Below, piece after piece: positions 22,785-33,706 of a stretch of DNA of 64,000 bases. Both the position numbers and the translations under genes were made by a program. Below the pieces are notes generated by a model that was given only the letters and a program-made list of their open reading frames with translations, did not search any database and was not told where the DNA came from. Each line of letters starts with the position of its first letter. Positions within the stretch are counted from its first letter, which is position 1. Location of the stretch: NCBI GenBank assembly GCA_022478985.1, contig JAKSZP010017381.1, positions 44,348-108,347 of the forward strand. Reading direction: 5' to 3'. The stretch comes from Massospora cicadina (taxonomy: Eukaryota; Entomophthoromycota; Entomophthoromycetes; Entomophthorales; Entomophthoraceae).

Positions 22785-23905
22785 ATGAGCAAGAAGGCAC
22801 CAAAGAGGATGGCTGTACCCCTCGTTACTCAGGGCGATCTCGCTCACGTGGTAGATGAGCTCTGGGTAACAGCCCTCCCACTTTGGAAACCGCTCCTGAT
22901 ACCCACACTCTTCTTGGCAGTAATGCTATGAGGAATCAGTGAAATCTGCGCTGAGATCGCCAAAATGAAATTAATTGTAACCAATTTGAGCGGCAATCAG
23001 CCCAATGCTCAGATTTTAAATGGTCAAAAAGGTATTAAGACTGATCTATCAGCCAGAATGCCTGATGGTTGCAATTCAGTTAACATGACAATTGGAGAAA
23101 TCTACCCCCTCCCAAATCCATCAGGCATCACCCCCAATGGGCAGGTAATAGCACCAGACACCATCGATGAGGTTTCAAAGCTTCCTGCTGACAAATTGGG
23201 TGTTGCGCCTGATGCAATGCCATTGACTGAACAAATGGCTCAGTGACCAAGCATGGGCAGGTTGGGCACCCCAAAACCATTTCCAACCTAATGGGCCCAC
23301 CCCTATGTGGGGTGGCCTTGGGGATTCCCACAGCTAATTGGGATAAATGCCATTGCACCAACCATTGGAAACATAGCAGAGCCTTGGTTTGGACATTTGA
23401 GGTCGAACTGACAGTGACTCAGCCCTCCGCTGAATTTTTGATGTTGGTTTCAGGGAGCCAACCAACCAATTCCTGAATGATTTGCTGGTTAGGTCGAATT
23501 TGTGGGACCCAATCCCATCTTGTTTTCCCCCAAATTGACTACTATTTAATCAGTTGCATTGCACTGAGAAAATTGTTGGTCAATTTTTCTTCCTTAAATT
23601 TTCCAATAAAACAACCTTCCCCAAAAATTTAGTTTTTATATGTTGAAAATTAAGCAGCCTTATCCGCTGACGCTCTTGTACCCCTTGGGGTTAACAGTCA
23701 TTTGCATCTGGTACTTTATATTGTGCCTATACAAAATTCTGGCTCACTGGCAGATATTGGTGGAACTCCTTTCTGGTTCCATATACGTCATATCAGCAGC
23801 AGTGCCTCAGGAATTCTGGTCTGCCATCTGGGCGCTTTGGCACCTAGGCTGGCAGGCTGGTCTAATTCTTACTTGCTGTTTGCCTGACAGTAGGGGAACC
23901 TCCAC
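22785..23905. other. 1.1 kb non-pol block between protease and RT, shared with 380-1620
   Basis: No gypsy domain is visible on the minus strand here, although coding resumes on both sides. The same block, at the same place relative to the RT linker, is found at about 380-1620. On the plus strand it holds the small conserved frame near 22790-22930. On the minus strand it starts TGTCAGGCAAACAGC at about 23887, an LTR-like beginning, and it contains an aataaaacaacc string near 23606. It may be an ancient solo LTR or passenger that became fixed in the family. Confidence 0.45.
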
Positions 23906-24061
23906 GGTGGGCTTCCGCATAGAGGCAAGACTAAGAGTGTGAAGGTGGGGCCAGTGGGGCAACTCGCCCTGAGCGTTATCCTCTGACAAAGGAACAATTA
24001 ATGTGTAACCATTCTACAATGTTAGGGATAGGGTATTCTCTTTCAGGTAGTTCTAACGTCA

Positions 24062-24508
24062 AACTTCCGCCACCACTCCACACCCAAAATGATAGGGTAC
24101 AAGAGGTTTTTGATAGCTTAGAAGTGATCAGAAAAGTGAATACTTGCCAACATGATAGTCCACTGTTTTAATGATCTTAAGAGTGGGAATACCTTGGGAT
24201 GCCCCTCCCCTAACCATACCACCTGGAAAGTAACTCAGCTTAAGGTAGTCAGCTAGGCTCTGGTCCATAAAGTTTTCAGTGGTGCCAGTATCTACCGGAA
24301 TAGTGGTGCTAAGTTTCCCTAAAGGGGAAGAAAGAATAGCAGTCAGTAGAAAATACCCAGAATGGTCTTTAGCTATAGCAGACAGCGCCAGAAAATCACC
24401 TACGAAATTATTCTCTGGCGTTAACATGTCACCCCGGTATGTTTTAGAATTGAAAAATGGGGAGGGATACTTGGCCACTCTTATTACTGAGGCCACATAT
24501 CCTACCAT
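24062..24508 (-). pseudogene. Gypsy 1 aspartic protease
   Basis: The frame 24508-24128 contains TTIPVDTGTTENFMDQSLAD, in which DTG is the catalytic triad of retroelement aspartic proteases. In another frame, PIILGVEWWRKFDV at about 24080-24122 is the C-terminal ILG strand that closes the protease fold. The enzyme cleaves the Gag-Pol polyprotein. It lies upstream of RT as usual, and one frameshift or stop divides the two motifs. Confidence 0.8.
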
Positions 24509-24519
24509 ATCTTCAGCAG

Positions 24520-25111
24520 GGGCATAGATATTTTCAATTGTAAACGTAGTTCCTTTTCAACTTCCTGAGTGCTGAAAATCATGGAAGAGGTCAAACGGGG
24601 ATTTTCTGGGGTAATTCTATACACAGGAATAGGTTCTATATCTGAGCCATGAGAGATAAATATGGTTCAGAGGTATATATAAGGTTTCCATTATATAACG
24701 CGTTTTTAGATGTGAATGACCCTATTTCCATAACAGCAATAGAATGCTAACGTGATCTAAGACTAACACCCCCAGGCCCATCTGCGCCAATCCTGCTGGC
24801 ACTGTCTGATCATGCTGTCAAAGTAAAATCCATTTGTTTGAATTGAATTTGTAAATTTTGGTGGAAAAAAGAAATCACAACTTTTGGACCCAGAAGCATC
24901 CATATCCACCAGGTATGAGCATTAAGGGTGAGTACATTACAGTTGGAGGCAGCCAAAATAACGCCAAGCTGCTCCAACTTTTGGGAAATTGAGGAAACCG
25001 CGGTGTGGCTGACCATAGCTGAAGCCCACAGCTGGCGCCCACCATTTATACTTTGGAAAAGTCCCACACAGAAAAGTTTGTGCACATAAAATTAAGCAGT
25101 TGGTTGACTAA
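24520..25111 (-). pseudogene. Residual sequence between 5' LTR and protease of gypsy 1
   Basis: A 91-codon frame at 25085-24810 and shorter ones follow the 5' LTR. There is no zinc knuckle and no capsid-like region I can recognise. The interval is far shorter than a normal gag, so gag has probably been deleted or replaced. Confidence 0.4.
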
Positions 25112-25963
25112 TCTAAGGAGAGTGTCTGTAACTCTGCTGTTCCCACCGTGGTAGTGCTTGGTGCACAGGGCCAACGCCTGGGAACTAGTTGCTAGTACAA
25201 AAGTTATTAGAGCCCAACAGCGGGTGCTGGAGCAATAAAAACTTAAGTAGAGAAGTGTGATCTGAATAGTAATTAGCCAATCAAAAGCAACATGGTGCAC
25301 AAGGGAAGAAGGGGTAAGAGTCCCAGGTAGGAGGGAATCTGGGCGACCCAATGGCGCATGAGGGAATAACCAAATTGTATTCATAATGGAATGGTCAACG
25401 TAGCATGAGACCTCCTTGAAGAGGCCCATACACAGGATCATTTGAGATAAAATAAATAAAATGAGAAAAGCAGGAAAGGTTTATTATGAGAAAGTCAAAC
25501 AATAAGGAATGTTGGTCACAGAAATCAAATTTAAACTTCATTGGGGTAATTTGGGGTCTGCCAAAGCAGTCCCAAGCACCAAATTACCAATAGGCAAACA
25601 CTACCATCTGAACTTCTAGAATACACTGAAACTGACTTCACTTGAGTAATCAATTGAAGTTGTATCTGACCTGAATGCATAGTTTTTTAAATGGATGAGT
25701 TTCAAACCCCCGTTCCTCAATCAACTGAATTGAACTGTTGTCATTAATTGAATAAAGCGTTCATTTTAACGCCTGGGCCAACAAAAGGGGATGGTCATTC
25801 TGCACCTCGCTAATACCAACCTAGGCGTATTTGGCTTGTACCCAACGTTGGTCTAATGTGTGCTTGAGGTCAGGGAGGGCCTGAAGCTTCACCTTCTGGG
25901 CCTCCTGTCACCCAGCCTTATCCTTGGGGTTGGTGCCCACTATCATGTCATTTAGCCATGACA
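25112..25963 (-). repeat. 5' LTR of gypsy 1
   Basis: 852 bp, matching 18854-19703. Its outer end is ...CCATGACA followed by the GTATA duplication. Its inner end has TCTAAGG where the other LTR has TGTAAGG, a point change in the terminal dinucleotide. I see no convincing TGG-type primer binding site just inside it. Confidence 0.93.
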
Positions 25964-26036
25964 GTATATATAAAGGATCAAACTAGGGAGAACAATGGTC
26001 ATTGAGTTTGTACTCTACCAATAGTGATCTCCTCAA
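25964..26036 (-). mobile_element. S1 short retroposon, 5' part, continuation of 18640-18853
   Basis: After the GTATA duplication comes ggatcaaactagggag, then tactctaccaatagtgatct, which is the head region of S1 on the minus strand. Together with 18640-18853 it makes one complete S1 interrupted by the chromovirus. Confidence 0.75.
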
Positions 26037-26553
26037 ATTATTTAAATGTAAACTTAATAAATTCTTTTATTCAATTAGGAATAGACAAAAGATGCTATTT
26101 CAACATGTTCTAGCTCTTATAAGAACTAAGCTATTTTATAAAAATCTAAATATTATATATATATGGAAAGTAAGAAATTTTTAACTATATAAGAAGATAT
26201 TTTAGCACTTAAGCCTAGAGTCAGGGTAATTTAATTTAAAAAACCACATATATAAATAAATGCACCACCCCTTATTAAAAATTTCCATGTCATAAACCAA
26301 AAAATTCATCATGTTAAACTTTAAGCAATATTTAGTTGTACATAAACTGAATTTATAGTCACAAATAAGGAGTAATTTTATTATTATGCTAAACTAAATA
26401 TTACAAAAAACACTTTAGATATAGTTTTAAACATTAAACCTATAAACTAATATGATGTTAGTATATGGTTTACTATAATAGTTATAAGTAGAGATATCAG
26501 ATTTAGGATAATATATATAAAACTTAAACTATAGTAATTTTATAGCTAAACTT
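26037..26553. other. AT-rich stretch, nothing recognised
   Basis: A 60-codon frame near 26002-26184 overlaps the S1 remnant and has no motif. I see no other structure. Confidence 0.4.
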
Positions 26554-26567
26554 TATGAACTTTAAAA

Positions 26568-26696
26568 AGGGTGGTTAGCCTGGCAGGTAAAACTGCTTCC
26601 ACCCAGTGCAGGTTTTGAGTTCAAAACCTTTACTGGCTAGAAAATTCTCAGTGTGGTATATTTGTCCCAAGGTTGACCCACCTCAAATAATTTTTT
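26568..26696 (+). mobile_element. S2 short retroposon, best-preserved copy
   Basis: Head gggtggttagcctggcaggt, with an A-box-like tagcctggcagg. Then comes a hairpin of about 13 bp around ttttgagttcaaaa and the tail gttgacccacctcaaataat. A 14 bp repeat, tatgaactttaaaa, flanks it at 26554-26567 and 26697-26710. Confidence 0.9.
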
Positions 26697-27059
26697 TATG
26701 AACTTTAAAACTGATTTTAAATGTTATTCAATAAACAGTCCATTCTGATTACTATAAAATAATGTTTTCTATGGTATTTAGATATAATAGCATTTATCTG
26801 AGATTATTTACTGATTATATTTGTTAAAATTATTCAGAGACACATATACCCTTAAAAATAGGTTATTTTCACTAATATAATCTTCACACAGTGTAACAAG
26901 CCATGTTGGTTAAGACACTAAAATCAATCTTGAATCTTGAAAACACTTTAAATTACTTAAGTCAAACATTTATATTATATAAACCAAAGTATATACTATA
27001 AAAACACATACTCTCTACTATCATTTAGTTTGAGATAAATTGTCTTACTTGTGTGATAT

Positions 27060-27625
27060 ACTTTTTTTAGCACTAATGGTGTCCAACCCAAAAAGGGGAG
27101 CCGCTACACACATCTTTATTTGCAAATGAGCCAAATAAAGAGATTATGAGAAATAAAAAATGCCTAATATATCCCCTTAAGTTATCAGCCTAGGAAGCCA
27201 TATTAGAAGGTGAAGAGGCTTTGGAAAAGCTTTTGTATAGCACCCGCTTAAGCTGGTGGATCATGGTGGACAGCATCAGGGTGTGAGCATCAGTGATATG
27301 GGGCATAGGAGGTAAAGTTGTGGATTTTCTTTGTTTATGAGGCCAGTGGTGTCCATCGCCTTAACATATTGATCAAGTTGATGCTCAGCAAAATTGATGA
27401 GAGCCAGCACACAAGTAAATGACTTGATACGCCATTGGGTTTGAAAATAATTGGGGTCAAAAAGAGAAGTTTTTGCTGCATCAATGCAAAGTGCAGCTTT
27501 CACCAAAAGTGAGCTCCTCAACTTCATATTTTACTTTTTCATAAAAATTGGAGGGGAAATTTGGGATAGGAATACCCTCAACTAGGGGTTCTATCGCCCC
27601 ATGGAGATGTTGGTGGAGGAGGGTT
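27060..27625 (-). mobile_element. R3 retroposon, 5'-truncated copy with coding end
   Basis: On the minus strand a decayed coding region is followed by a 3' noncoding part with tttggctcatttgcaaataa and the terminal motif ggttggacaccattagtgct plus a run of A. Flanks acttgtgtgatat (27047-27059) and acttatgtggtat (27626-27638) differ at two of 13 bases. Confidence 0.65.
27180..27600 (-). pseudogene. Unrecognised R3 protein, C-terminal part
   Basis: The first frame has GIPIPNFPSNFYEKVKYEVE; after a shift comes the 83-codon frame 27527-27276 (SLFDPNYFQTQWRIKSFTCV, then LINFAEHQLDQYVKAMDTTG, LINKENPQLYLL); after a further shift, LMLSTMIHQLKRVLYKSFSK. The copy at 29159-29559 encodes a clearly related peptide, so the frame is real. 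I do not recognise the family. Its place just upstream of a retroposon 3' end suggests the last protein of a LINE-like element, but no RT is visible. Confidence 0.55.
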
Positions 27626-27780
27626 ACTTATGTGGTATTTCAATATAATTAACACACTAGATATTATAACTGTAGGTACAATATACAATCCTAATTTTAA
27701 AAAACATTGTTGCCAGTTACTTCTTTGTTTTTGTTCTATACTTTTTTAAAATGCTTTAGTATATAAATTTCAGGCAGTAA

Positions 27781-27918
27781 AGGGTGGTTGGTTTGGCAGG
27801 GTAATTCCTGCTTCCACCCTAGCGCAGGTTTTGTTCAATACAAGTTTAAAACCTGTACTGGACAAAAAAATCACAGTGTGTATATTTGTCCTAAGGTCAA
27901 CCCACCTCAAATACTTTT
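27781..27918 (+). mobile_element. S2 short retroposon
   Basis: It has the S2 head, with a short insertion after gcaggttttg, and the tail gtcaacccacctcaaat. A perfect 16 bp repeat, aaatttcaggcagtaa, flanks it at 27765-27780 and 27919-27934. Confidence 0.85.
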
Positions 27919-28480
27919 AAATTTCAGGCAGTAAGTGCAAGTAATTAGCTAAAATCAGATAAGTGAAATAAATTAGTATCAATTACTAGATATAACTTAT
28001 TAATGTCATTATATATTGATGGAGTGCATGAATTTAAATAAAAGAATGTTTCTAAAGGCAAAATTGTAACTATATTGTGTTTTACCATTTTAGTACTACT
28101 ATTCCCTTTTATCAAAGATGGTTAGCAATAAAAATAGATAGAGTTTATAAATAGAGATTTAAGTGATTTATAGTAGTATATATATATGCAAACACAATAT
28201 AGAAAAACATATATATAGTAAATTTATATTCAATTTACAAATCTTTGAAGTTTTGAATTAGTTTATATATAGATATTACTAAAAATATAAAACTTTGCTA
28301 CTCATGCACAAGGCACATTGAGTAATTAAAAATGGCCCCTTCAGTTTGGACCATAAAATAAAAAAGGAATTTTGATAGAGCAATATAAATTTACTTTTTA
28401 AATTGGAATATTATGTTTTATTGTAGACAAGGAGATCTGAAAAAAAATCAGAAATAAAAAAGTTATAGGCTGATCTAAAA

Positions 28481-28612
28481 TATTTTAGACAGGTCAGCCT
28501 TAGGACAAATATACCACGCTGAGTTTTTCTAGCCAGTACTAGTTTCAAACCTGTGCCAAACAAAATCTGCACTAGATGGAAGCAGGAACCAGCCTGTTAG
28601 GCTAACCACCCC
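28481..28612 (-). mobile_element. S2 short retroposon
   Basis: Minus-strand copy with the tail at the left (ggtcagccttaggacaaata) and the head at the right (ggctaaccacccc). Flanking repeats taggctgatctaaaa (28466-28480) and taggctgattttaaa (28613-28627) differ at two bases. Confidence 0.8.
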
Positions 28613-28732
28613 TAGGCTGATTTTAAATGGCATGATTGGTTTTTATACAAGTACTAGTGGCTTTTCTATAATTTTTTTATTAATCTATACCAGTATAGAC
28701 TGATCCATTTTGAAATCAGATAATTAATTGTA

Positions 28733-29050
28733 CTAGCATCCATTACCTGTGCTTTGCCACAGTGCCTAAAATTCAGATGATTTAATTAATTAATTTATAC
28801 TTTATACTTTAGATAAACAATAACTACTTGGCCAAGTCTAATTGCTCAATGGAATCAACTAAAAACCACAAACCACTCAGCGAAAACTAACTGTTTTATC
28901 AAAGTAACCAATTTCTATTCACCCCCCAAAAAACTAGCCTGTATCCTATCAAATTGACTAAAAACCATCAACCACTCACCAGATAAAATAAACATTTTTA
29001 ATCAATAAGATAACACCAAACTGCTATACAAAACATCTCTATATTTAAAA
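28733..29050 (-). mobile_element. Non-autonomous Helitron 3' end with internal minisatellite
   Basis: The minus strand ends in a hairpin (CTGTG, loop gcaaag, CACAG; 28747-28762), then gtaatggatgCTAG and host T (CTAG at 28733-28736). Inside it, at 28840-29010, are diverged units of the type ctaaaaaccaYcaaccactc. No coding part is seen. An R3 copy sits to the right, so the 5' end is not located. Confidence 0.6.
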
Positions 29051-29158
29051 TCATTATGTGTGTGACATGTCTTCCAAACTACAAAATCACCTTATACTTA
29101 ACATATCAAAAATATGAATATTTTATTTTATTTAATTTAATGTAATTGTAACACATAT

Positions 29159-29559
29159 TAAAATATTGACCCCATTATCCCCAAACCTGCCAGAGCATTA
29201 AGTATTTATCTTGTGTTTCTGCTCTTATCACTTTTGTTGAGCATCAACTTGCTCAATATGTTGAGGCAATGGGCACCGCCAGCCTCATTAATGAAGAAAA
29301 CCCACAATTATACCTCCTTATGCCAATTGTTGTTGATGCCCCAACCCCTATGTTGTCCACCATGGTCCACCAGCTAAAACGTGCATCAGACAAAAGTTTC
29401 CCCCAAAGCTTCTTAGCCTTCTGATATGGCTTCTTAGGCTGATAACATAGGAACTATATTGGATTTTTTTTACTTCTCATAATCCCTTTATTTGGCTCAT
29501 TTGCAAATAAATATGCATGATGGCCCCTTTTAGGTTGGGCACCACTAGTGCCATAAAAA
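29159..29559 (+). mobile_element. R3 retroposon, 5'-truncated copy with coding end
   Basis: It encodes QTCQSIKYLSCVSALITF, VEHQLAQYVEAMGTASLINE and NPQLYLLMPIVVDAPTPMLS in one frame from about 29180 to 29420, then a stop, the tttggctcatttgcaaataa segment and the terminal ggttgggcaccactagtgcc. The 11 bp repeat gtaacacatat flanks it at 29148-29158 and 29560-29570. This copy keeps a longer open frame than 27180-27600 and confirms the peptide. Confidence 0.65.
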
Positions 29560-30049
29560 GTAACACATATAATATATAAATTTTAGCTTTCTGCACTCCT
29601 TCACCACATAAACTTCAATTATGCTAAATCTTGCACTTCTCTGAGCATGTAATATGCTTAAAAGGGGTACAAAGTTTTCTCTTCACATATTAATGTATAA
29701 ATTAGCATTTATAAAATCTTTGATCAACTTTTTCTATTGAACTTTGGTTCCTAATCACAATTAGAACTTTATATGCATCCATTATAAATTCCCAAACTCT
29801 GCAGTTAATCCAGTATTTTTGTATATAAATAAATAAATTACACATTATCTTTATAGATCATGTGGGCGAAATAGATATAAAGTTATTAAATCAGGTAGAA
29901 TAGTATGATGCTTTATTGCTAATTTCATTAGACTGGATACTATTATTTAAATTTATTGTGGGGAAGGCCGACCATGGGATGGACACTTCTGAATATGACT
30001 CAGGAAAGACAAACTTAGTACCAGGGGAGGCACCCCAGAGAAGCGATGC

Positions 30050-33000
30050 TATCTCTTGTTGCCAGCGGGTACGCCACTTATGGGGAGGGGGAGGGAACGT
30101 GTGAAGGGGCCGTAGCCACTATTGAGCACGTGTGGAGGAAGGGGTCTGATTTGATGAACCAGACTGGGAACCAGGAGGAGACCAGCTGTCGGCGACGTGG
30201 TGGGAGGTATCCAAACATCCATGCTAGAAAGTGGTCCACCAAATGAGACCAATTCTGTGGACAGTTTCTGGGAGGGTGGGGGTGGAGCCTGCGAAGGCAT
30301 CTAAGACAATCGTGTGGATGGTCCACATGGCGATTGCAACCACCAGAGCACGGAGGGAGGGTGGAAGGGAGGAGGCCATTGATAGAGCAAACATATCTCT
30401 TGACAGACTGAAGGGATGCGTTTGATCCTGGCCCAGCAGACGTTGAACTTCGCGCCATATCACTTTAGAGGTGGGGCACTTCTCCAGGCGGTGGAACAGC
30501 GTTCCATACTGGCCACACACAATACAGGATGAGTGCAAAGCGTTAGAGCACTCAGCTGTATGATACACCCGCCTCAGGCAGCGCCACACATGGGAGTGGA
30601 CTTGAGGCTGCAACAGAGGATGGTGTGCGTATTTCCAGATAGTTTTTTGAGTTTCAATGGAATAAGGGATGTCCATCATGTCCAGGTAGTCCACCCTGGA
30701 TAGGACATGGGGCCGAATGGGGATCACGCCATCATGGATGGGTAGCCCCTTTACCTCTTGTGTGAACTGAGAAGAGGGGTGGCCTCTTCAGGTTGTATGT
30801 ATGCTAATATGAATTCTCCACTCTGCGCTTTGCATGGAGAGTAGGATTCGTTTGTAGTGGGTTTTAGTCCCATGAGGACCTGTGGCTGATGTGTGTGATG
30901 CGAGGTATGTCATCAGGGAGTGGGGGTTTGATGGATTGTTGAGGCCCAAGGCTTGGGAGAAGTTGGAGCAGGCCGCGCGGGACCAGTGTTGGGATGGGAG
31001 TGTAGGAGTGGTGACGGCCGCAATCCAGGTGCCCAGGATCTTGGCAGCATGGGCTTTGAAGTCAAGCAGGCCCATGCCACCTTGATGATGAGGGCCAAAC
31101 ATGACCTCTAGCCGTACTGGTAGAGGGCGGCCTGACCAAAGCCATCCTTGCAGCAAGGGATACAGGGATTTGAAAAAGCTTGGGGAGAAGGGGATGGCAT
31201 GGGCTCTGAACTAATCTTTGGATAGGAGCATAGAGTTGGCTAGAACAACCCTGCCAGTAAGGGAAGTAGGGTGGGCTCTGAGAGAGACGATTCGCTTTGT
31301 CACGTTGTCCAGTATACGGCACTCCATTACTGCTGACGCGTATCCGCCTGCCTCCATCCACACGCCCAGATGGCGCACCAGTCCTATGGTAGGACGTGGC
31401 ACGAAGGGGAGCACCAGTGGAGCGGTGTGTGTTGAGTTAGTAAGGCGTGGACGTGGGCGAGCAGATGGGCCAGGTTGGGAACTAATTGCTGGGGCCCAGC
31501 AGTTCTGAAACTGACCAAGGAGGATGATTTTGGTTTTGGAGGCGTTCAGTGCCGCGTTGCTTACCCAGGAATATTCCTGGATGAGGGCTTCAAGCGCGCG
31601 TGCATCTTTATTATTAGACACCCCCACCACGCAGTCATCTGCAAATGCCATCATCTTGACTGGGGTTTGGCCTGGCACATGGATCCCAGTGAGTTGGGCA
31701 TTCACATTTCGCAGTAGTGGGTCAAGGCTGAAGTTGTATAAGAGTGGGCTGAGGGGGTCCCCTTGTCGCAAGCCCCTTTGAGGGCGGACTACTTCCATTA
31801 GGAAGCCTGGGCCACGCACTGCCATTGTTGCAGATTCCGTGAGCAGCATCACCCAGTTGATGAAGCGGGGGGTAGGCGGAATTGATGGAGGCAGGCCCTG
31901 AGGTATTCCAGTTTACTCTATCATAGGCCTTTTGTTGGTCCAAGAATACCAGTGCCCCAGAGGCTGTGGACTGACATGCATTAGCCATGGAGTGCACGTT
32001 ATCCCAAATTGACCTTCTGGGGATCAAACCAAATTGTTCTGGGGAGATGGTGGCAGATGCTACAGTCCCTAAATGGTTAGCCATGATTTTTGTTAAAATT
32101 TTGGTGTCTGTGTTTGTTAGAGAAATGGGGCGCCAGTTGGCTAAGTCAAGCTTATCCCCTTTCTTGAAGAGTGTGACAGTAAAGGCCTCATGTCCTCCTG
32201 GTAGGAGGCGCATTTCCAACAGGCTTTGGTTAAGTGAGGCGAGCAGCAATGGGGATATATATTTGAAATATTTTTTGTAGAACTCATATGGAATGCCATC
32301 TGGGCCTGGACATTTTTGGTTTGGCGCACCGCAAATGGCTGTCCATAATTCATTTGGGGTAATTAAATTCATTATTTCTGGGTATCAGAAAATGGTGCGG
32401 ATATGAGCTCAGTTGAGAAATTCCGCCACTTCAGCTGGCTGAATTGGTTCATCTTGGTATAACTCAGAGTAATATTTTTGCATTTTGATTGCCACTTCAG
32501 CCTGTGTGTCCACAATGGAATTATCCAATCTTCACACCTGTGTGCAGGCCACGCTCTGGCGTGGTGCAAAATTTTTTTAAAGAAATATGTGGTGCACTTG
32601 TTGCTTTTTGTGATGTGTGTGGCCCTGTATTGAACACAAACCTGATGTTTATGTTGCCTTTTGAGTGCATTGAGGTGGGCTGCTGCCTCCACCCACTTCT
32701 GGCCCCATGCAGGGCTGTATCCTGTAGCTAGAATGTTGGACTTCAAGTGTGCTAATTCTGCCAGAGCACGCGAGATAACCGCCAATGTGGCTCATGAGCG
32801 TCTGGAGGAGAGATGGCGAGAGTGGCGGATGGTGTCCTTTTTGAAATTTGCCCATGTGGAAATGGGGTCCGCACAAAACGGTGCAACAAACAATTTTGCC
32901 AAAGTTGCCTCTTCCACCCACATGGAAAATCCTGGTGATGTGAGCTCAGGGGGGGCGGATTTTGCACCAATGTGGGGCCTTAGCAACTGTGACAGGTAGG

Positions 33001-33706
33001 TGGTAGGTTATCAAGACCAGTCAGTGGTCAGATAATTCCATTTTCATTGTTTTGAAGTGGGAGATGTGGGGCTAGAATTTTGCTGGCGTTAAAATATGGT
33101 CGATGTGGGTCATGGACCTTAATTGGCCATTGTGGATGTGGGGACACATCATGTTTTCGAGCAGCGGGGCATGTCACAGCAGCGCATCCATTAACCCAAG
33201 GGTGGCCTTTAGAATGCGTAGTTCTATGTGACCCTGTGGGGCGTGGGGTGAGGGAAGCCACCGGTCTGTTGGTGAGGTTAGCCAACAGTTCATGTTGCTG
33301 ACTAGGAAAGAATCAGGGGGTAGCGGGAGGTATTTAACCAATGAGAAAAATTCCTGACGCTTGTGTGCACCGTTTGGGGCATATATGTTGATGATTGCAT
33401 GCGCTATGTCAGCCCATGAGAAGGTGATGACAAGCACTCGGCCATTTAGGAATGTTTCTGAGGATGTGAACTTGAAAAAATTATTTTTCTGAATTAGCAC
33501 CCCACAGTGCTTTGACCAAAAGGATAGGTATGGGAGGAGCATTGTTTGCTAAGTTTCCTCGGAACCTCATGGACAGTGGGACTCCTGGATGGCCAGGATA
33601 TCCACAGGTAAATTGTGTTGTAAAAAACTCAGTTTCCTAGCCCAGGATAGGGAGGCCTTGAATCCGGCGATATTCAATGTCCCTAGAGTGAAGGTTTCCC
33701 CCATCA
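30050..33706 (-). pseudogene. LINE-A1 ORF2 (endonuclease, reverse transcriptase, CCHC)
   Basis: It starts at ATG 33706 (MGETFTLGTLNIAGFKASLS), the first strand of an APE-type endonuclease; ILAIQESHC carries the catalytic Glu. Where GDFN is expected, the sequence reads SNMN (near 33290-33300). The late SDH is intact near 33030. RT: CPGPDGIPYEFYKKYF (about 32285-32335), FLDQQKAYDRVNW, GLRQGDPLSPLLYNFSLD and AFADDCVVG, with FADD at 31634-31645. The C-terminus has CIVCGQYGTLFHRLEKCP near 30470-30525. Breaks include a one-base loss after DRVNW (about 31910, shared with A2) and others. The product would nick DNA and copy element RNA at the nick. Confidence 0.88.

Larger units (their letters stand above)
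18854..25963 (-). mobile_element. Ty3/gypsy chromovirus with paired LTRs (gypsy 1)
   Basis: A 7.1 kb minus-strand element with LTRs at 18854-19703 and 25112-25963, a polypurine tract next to the 3' LTR, and a 5 bp target duplication GTATA at 18849-18853 and 25964-25968. Order on the minus strand: protease, reverse transcriptase, RNase H, integrase with zinc finger, core and GPY/F-like part, then a chromodomain, which defines chromoviruses. Only about 600 bp separate the 5' LTR from protease, so gag is missing or reduced. The two LTRs differ at about 26 of the first 255 bases by eye (around 10%), so the insertion is old. Stops and frameshifts are present in most domains. Confidence 0.95.

Noticed and set aside
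23640..23942. Hydrophobic 100-codon plus-strand frame as a membrane protein
   Set aside because: It lies in the shared linker block, is not open in the related copy near 1450-1640, and ends in unrelated gypsy sequence.
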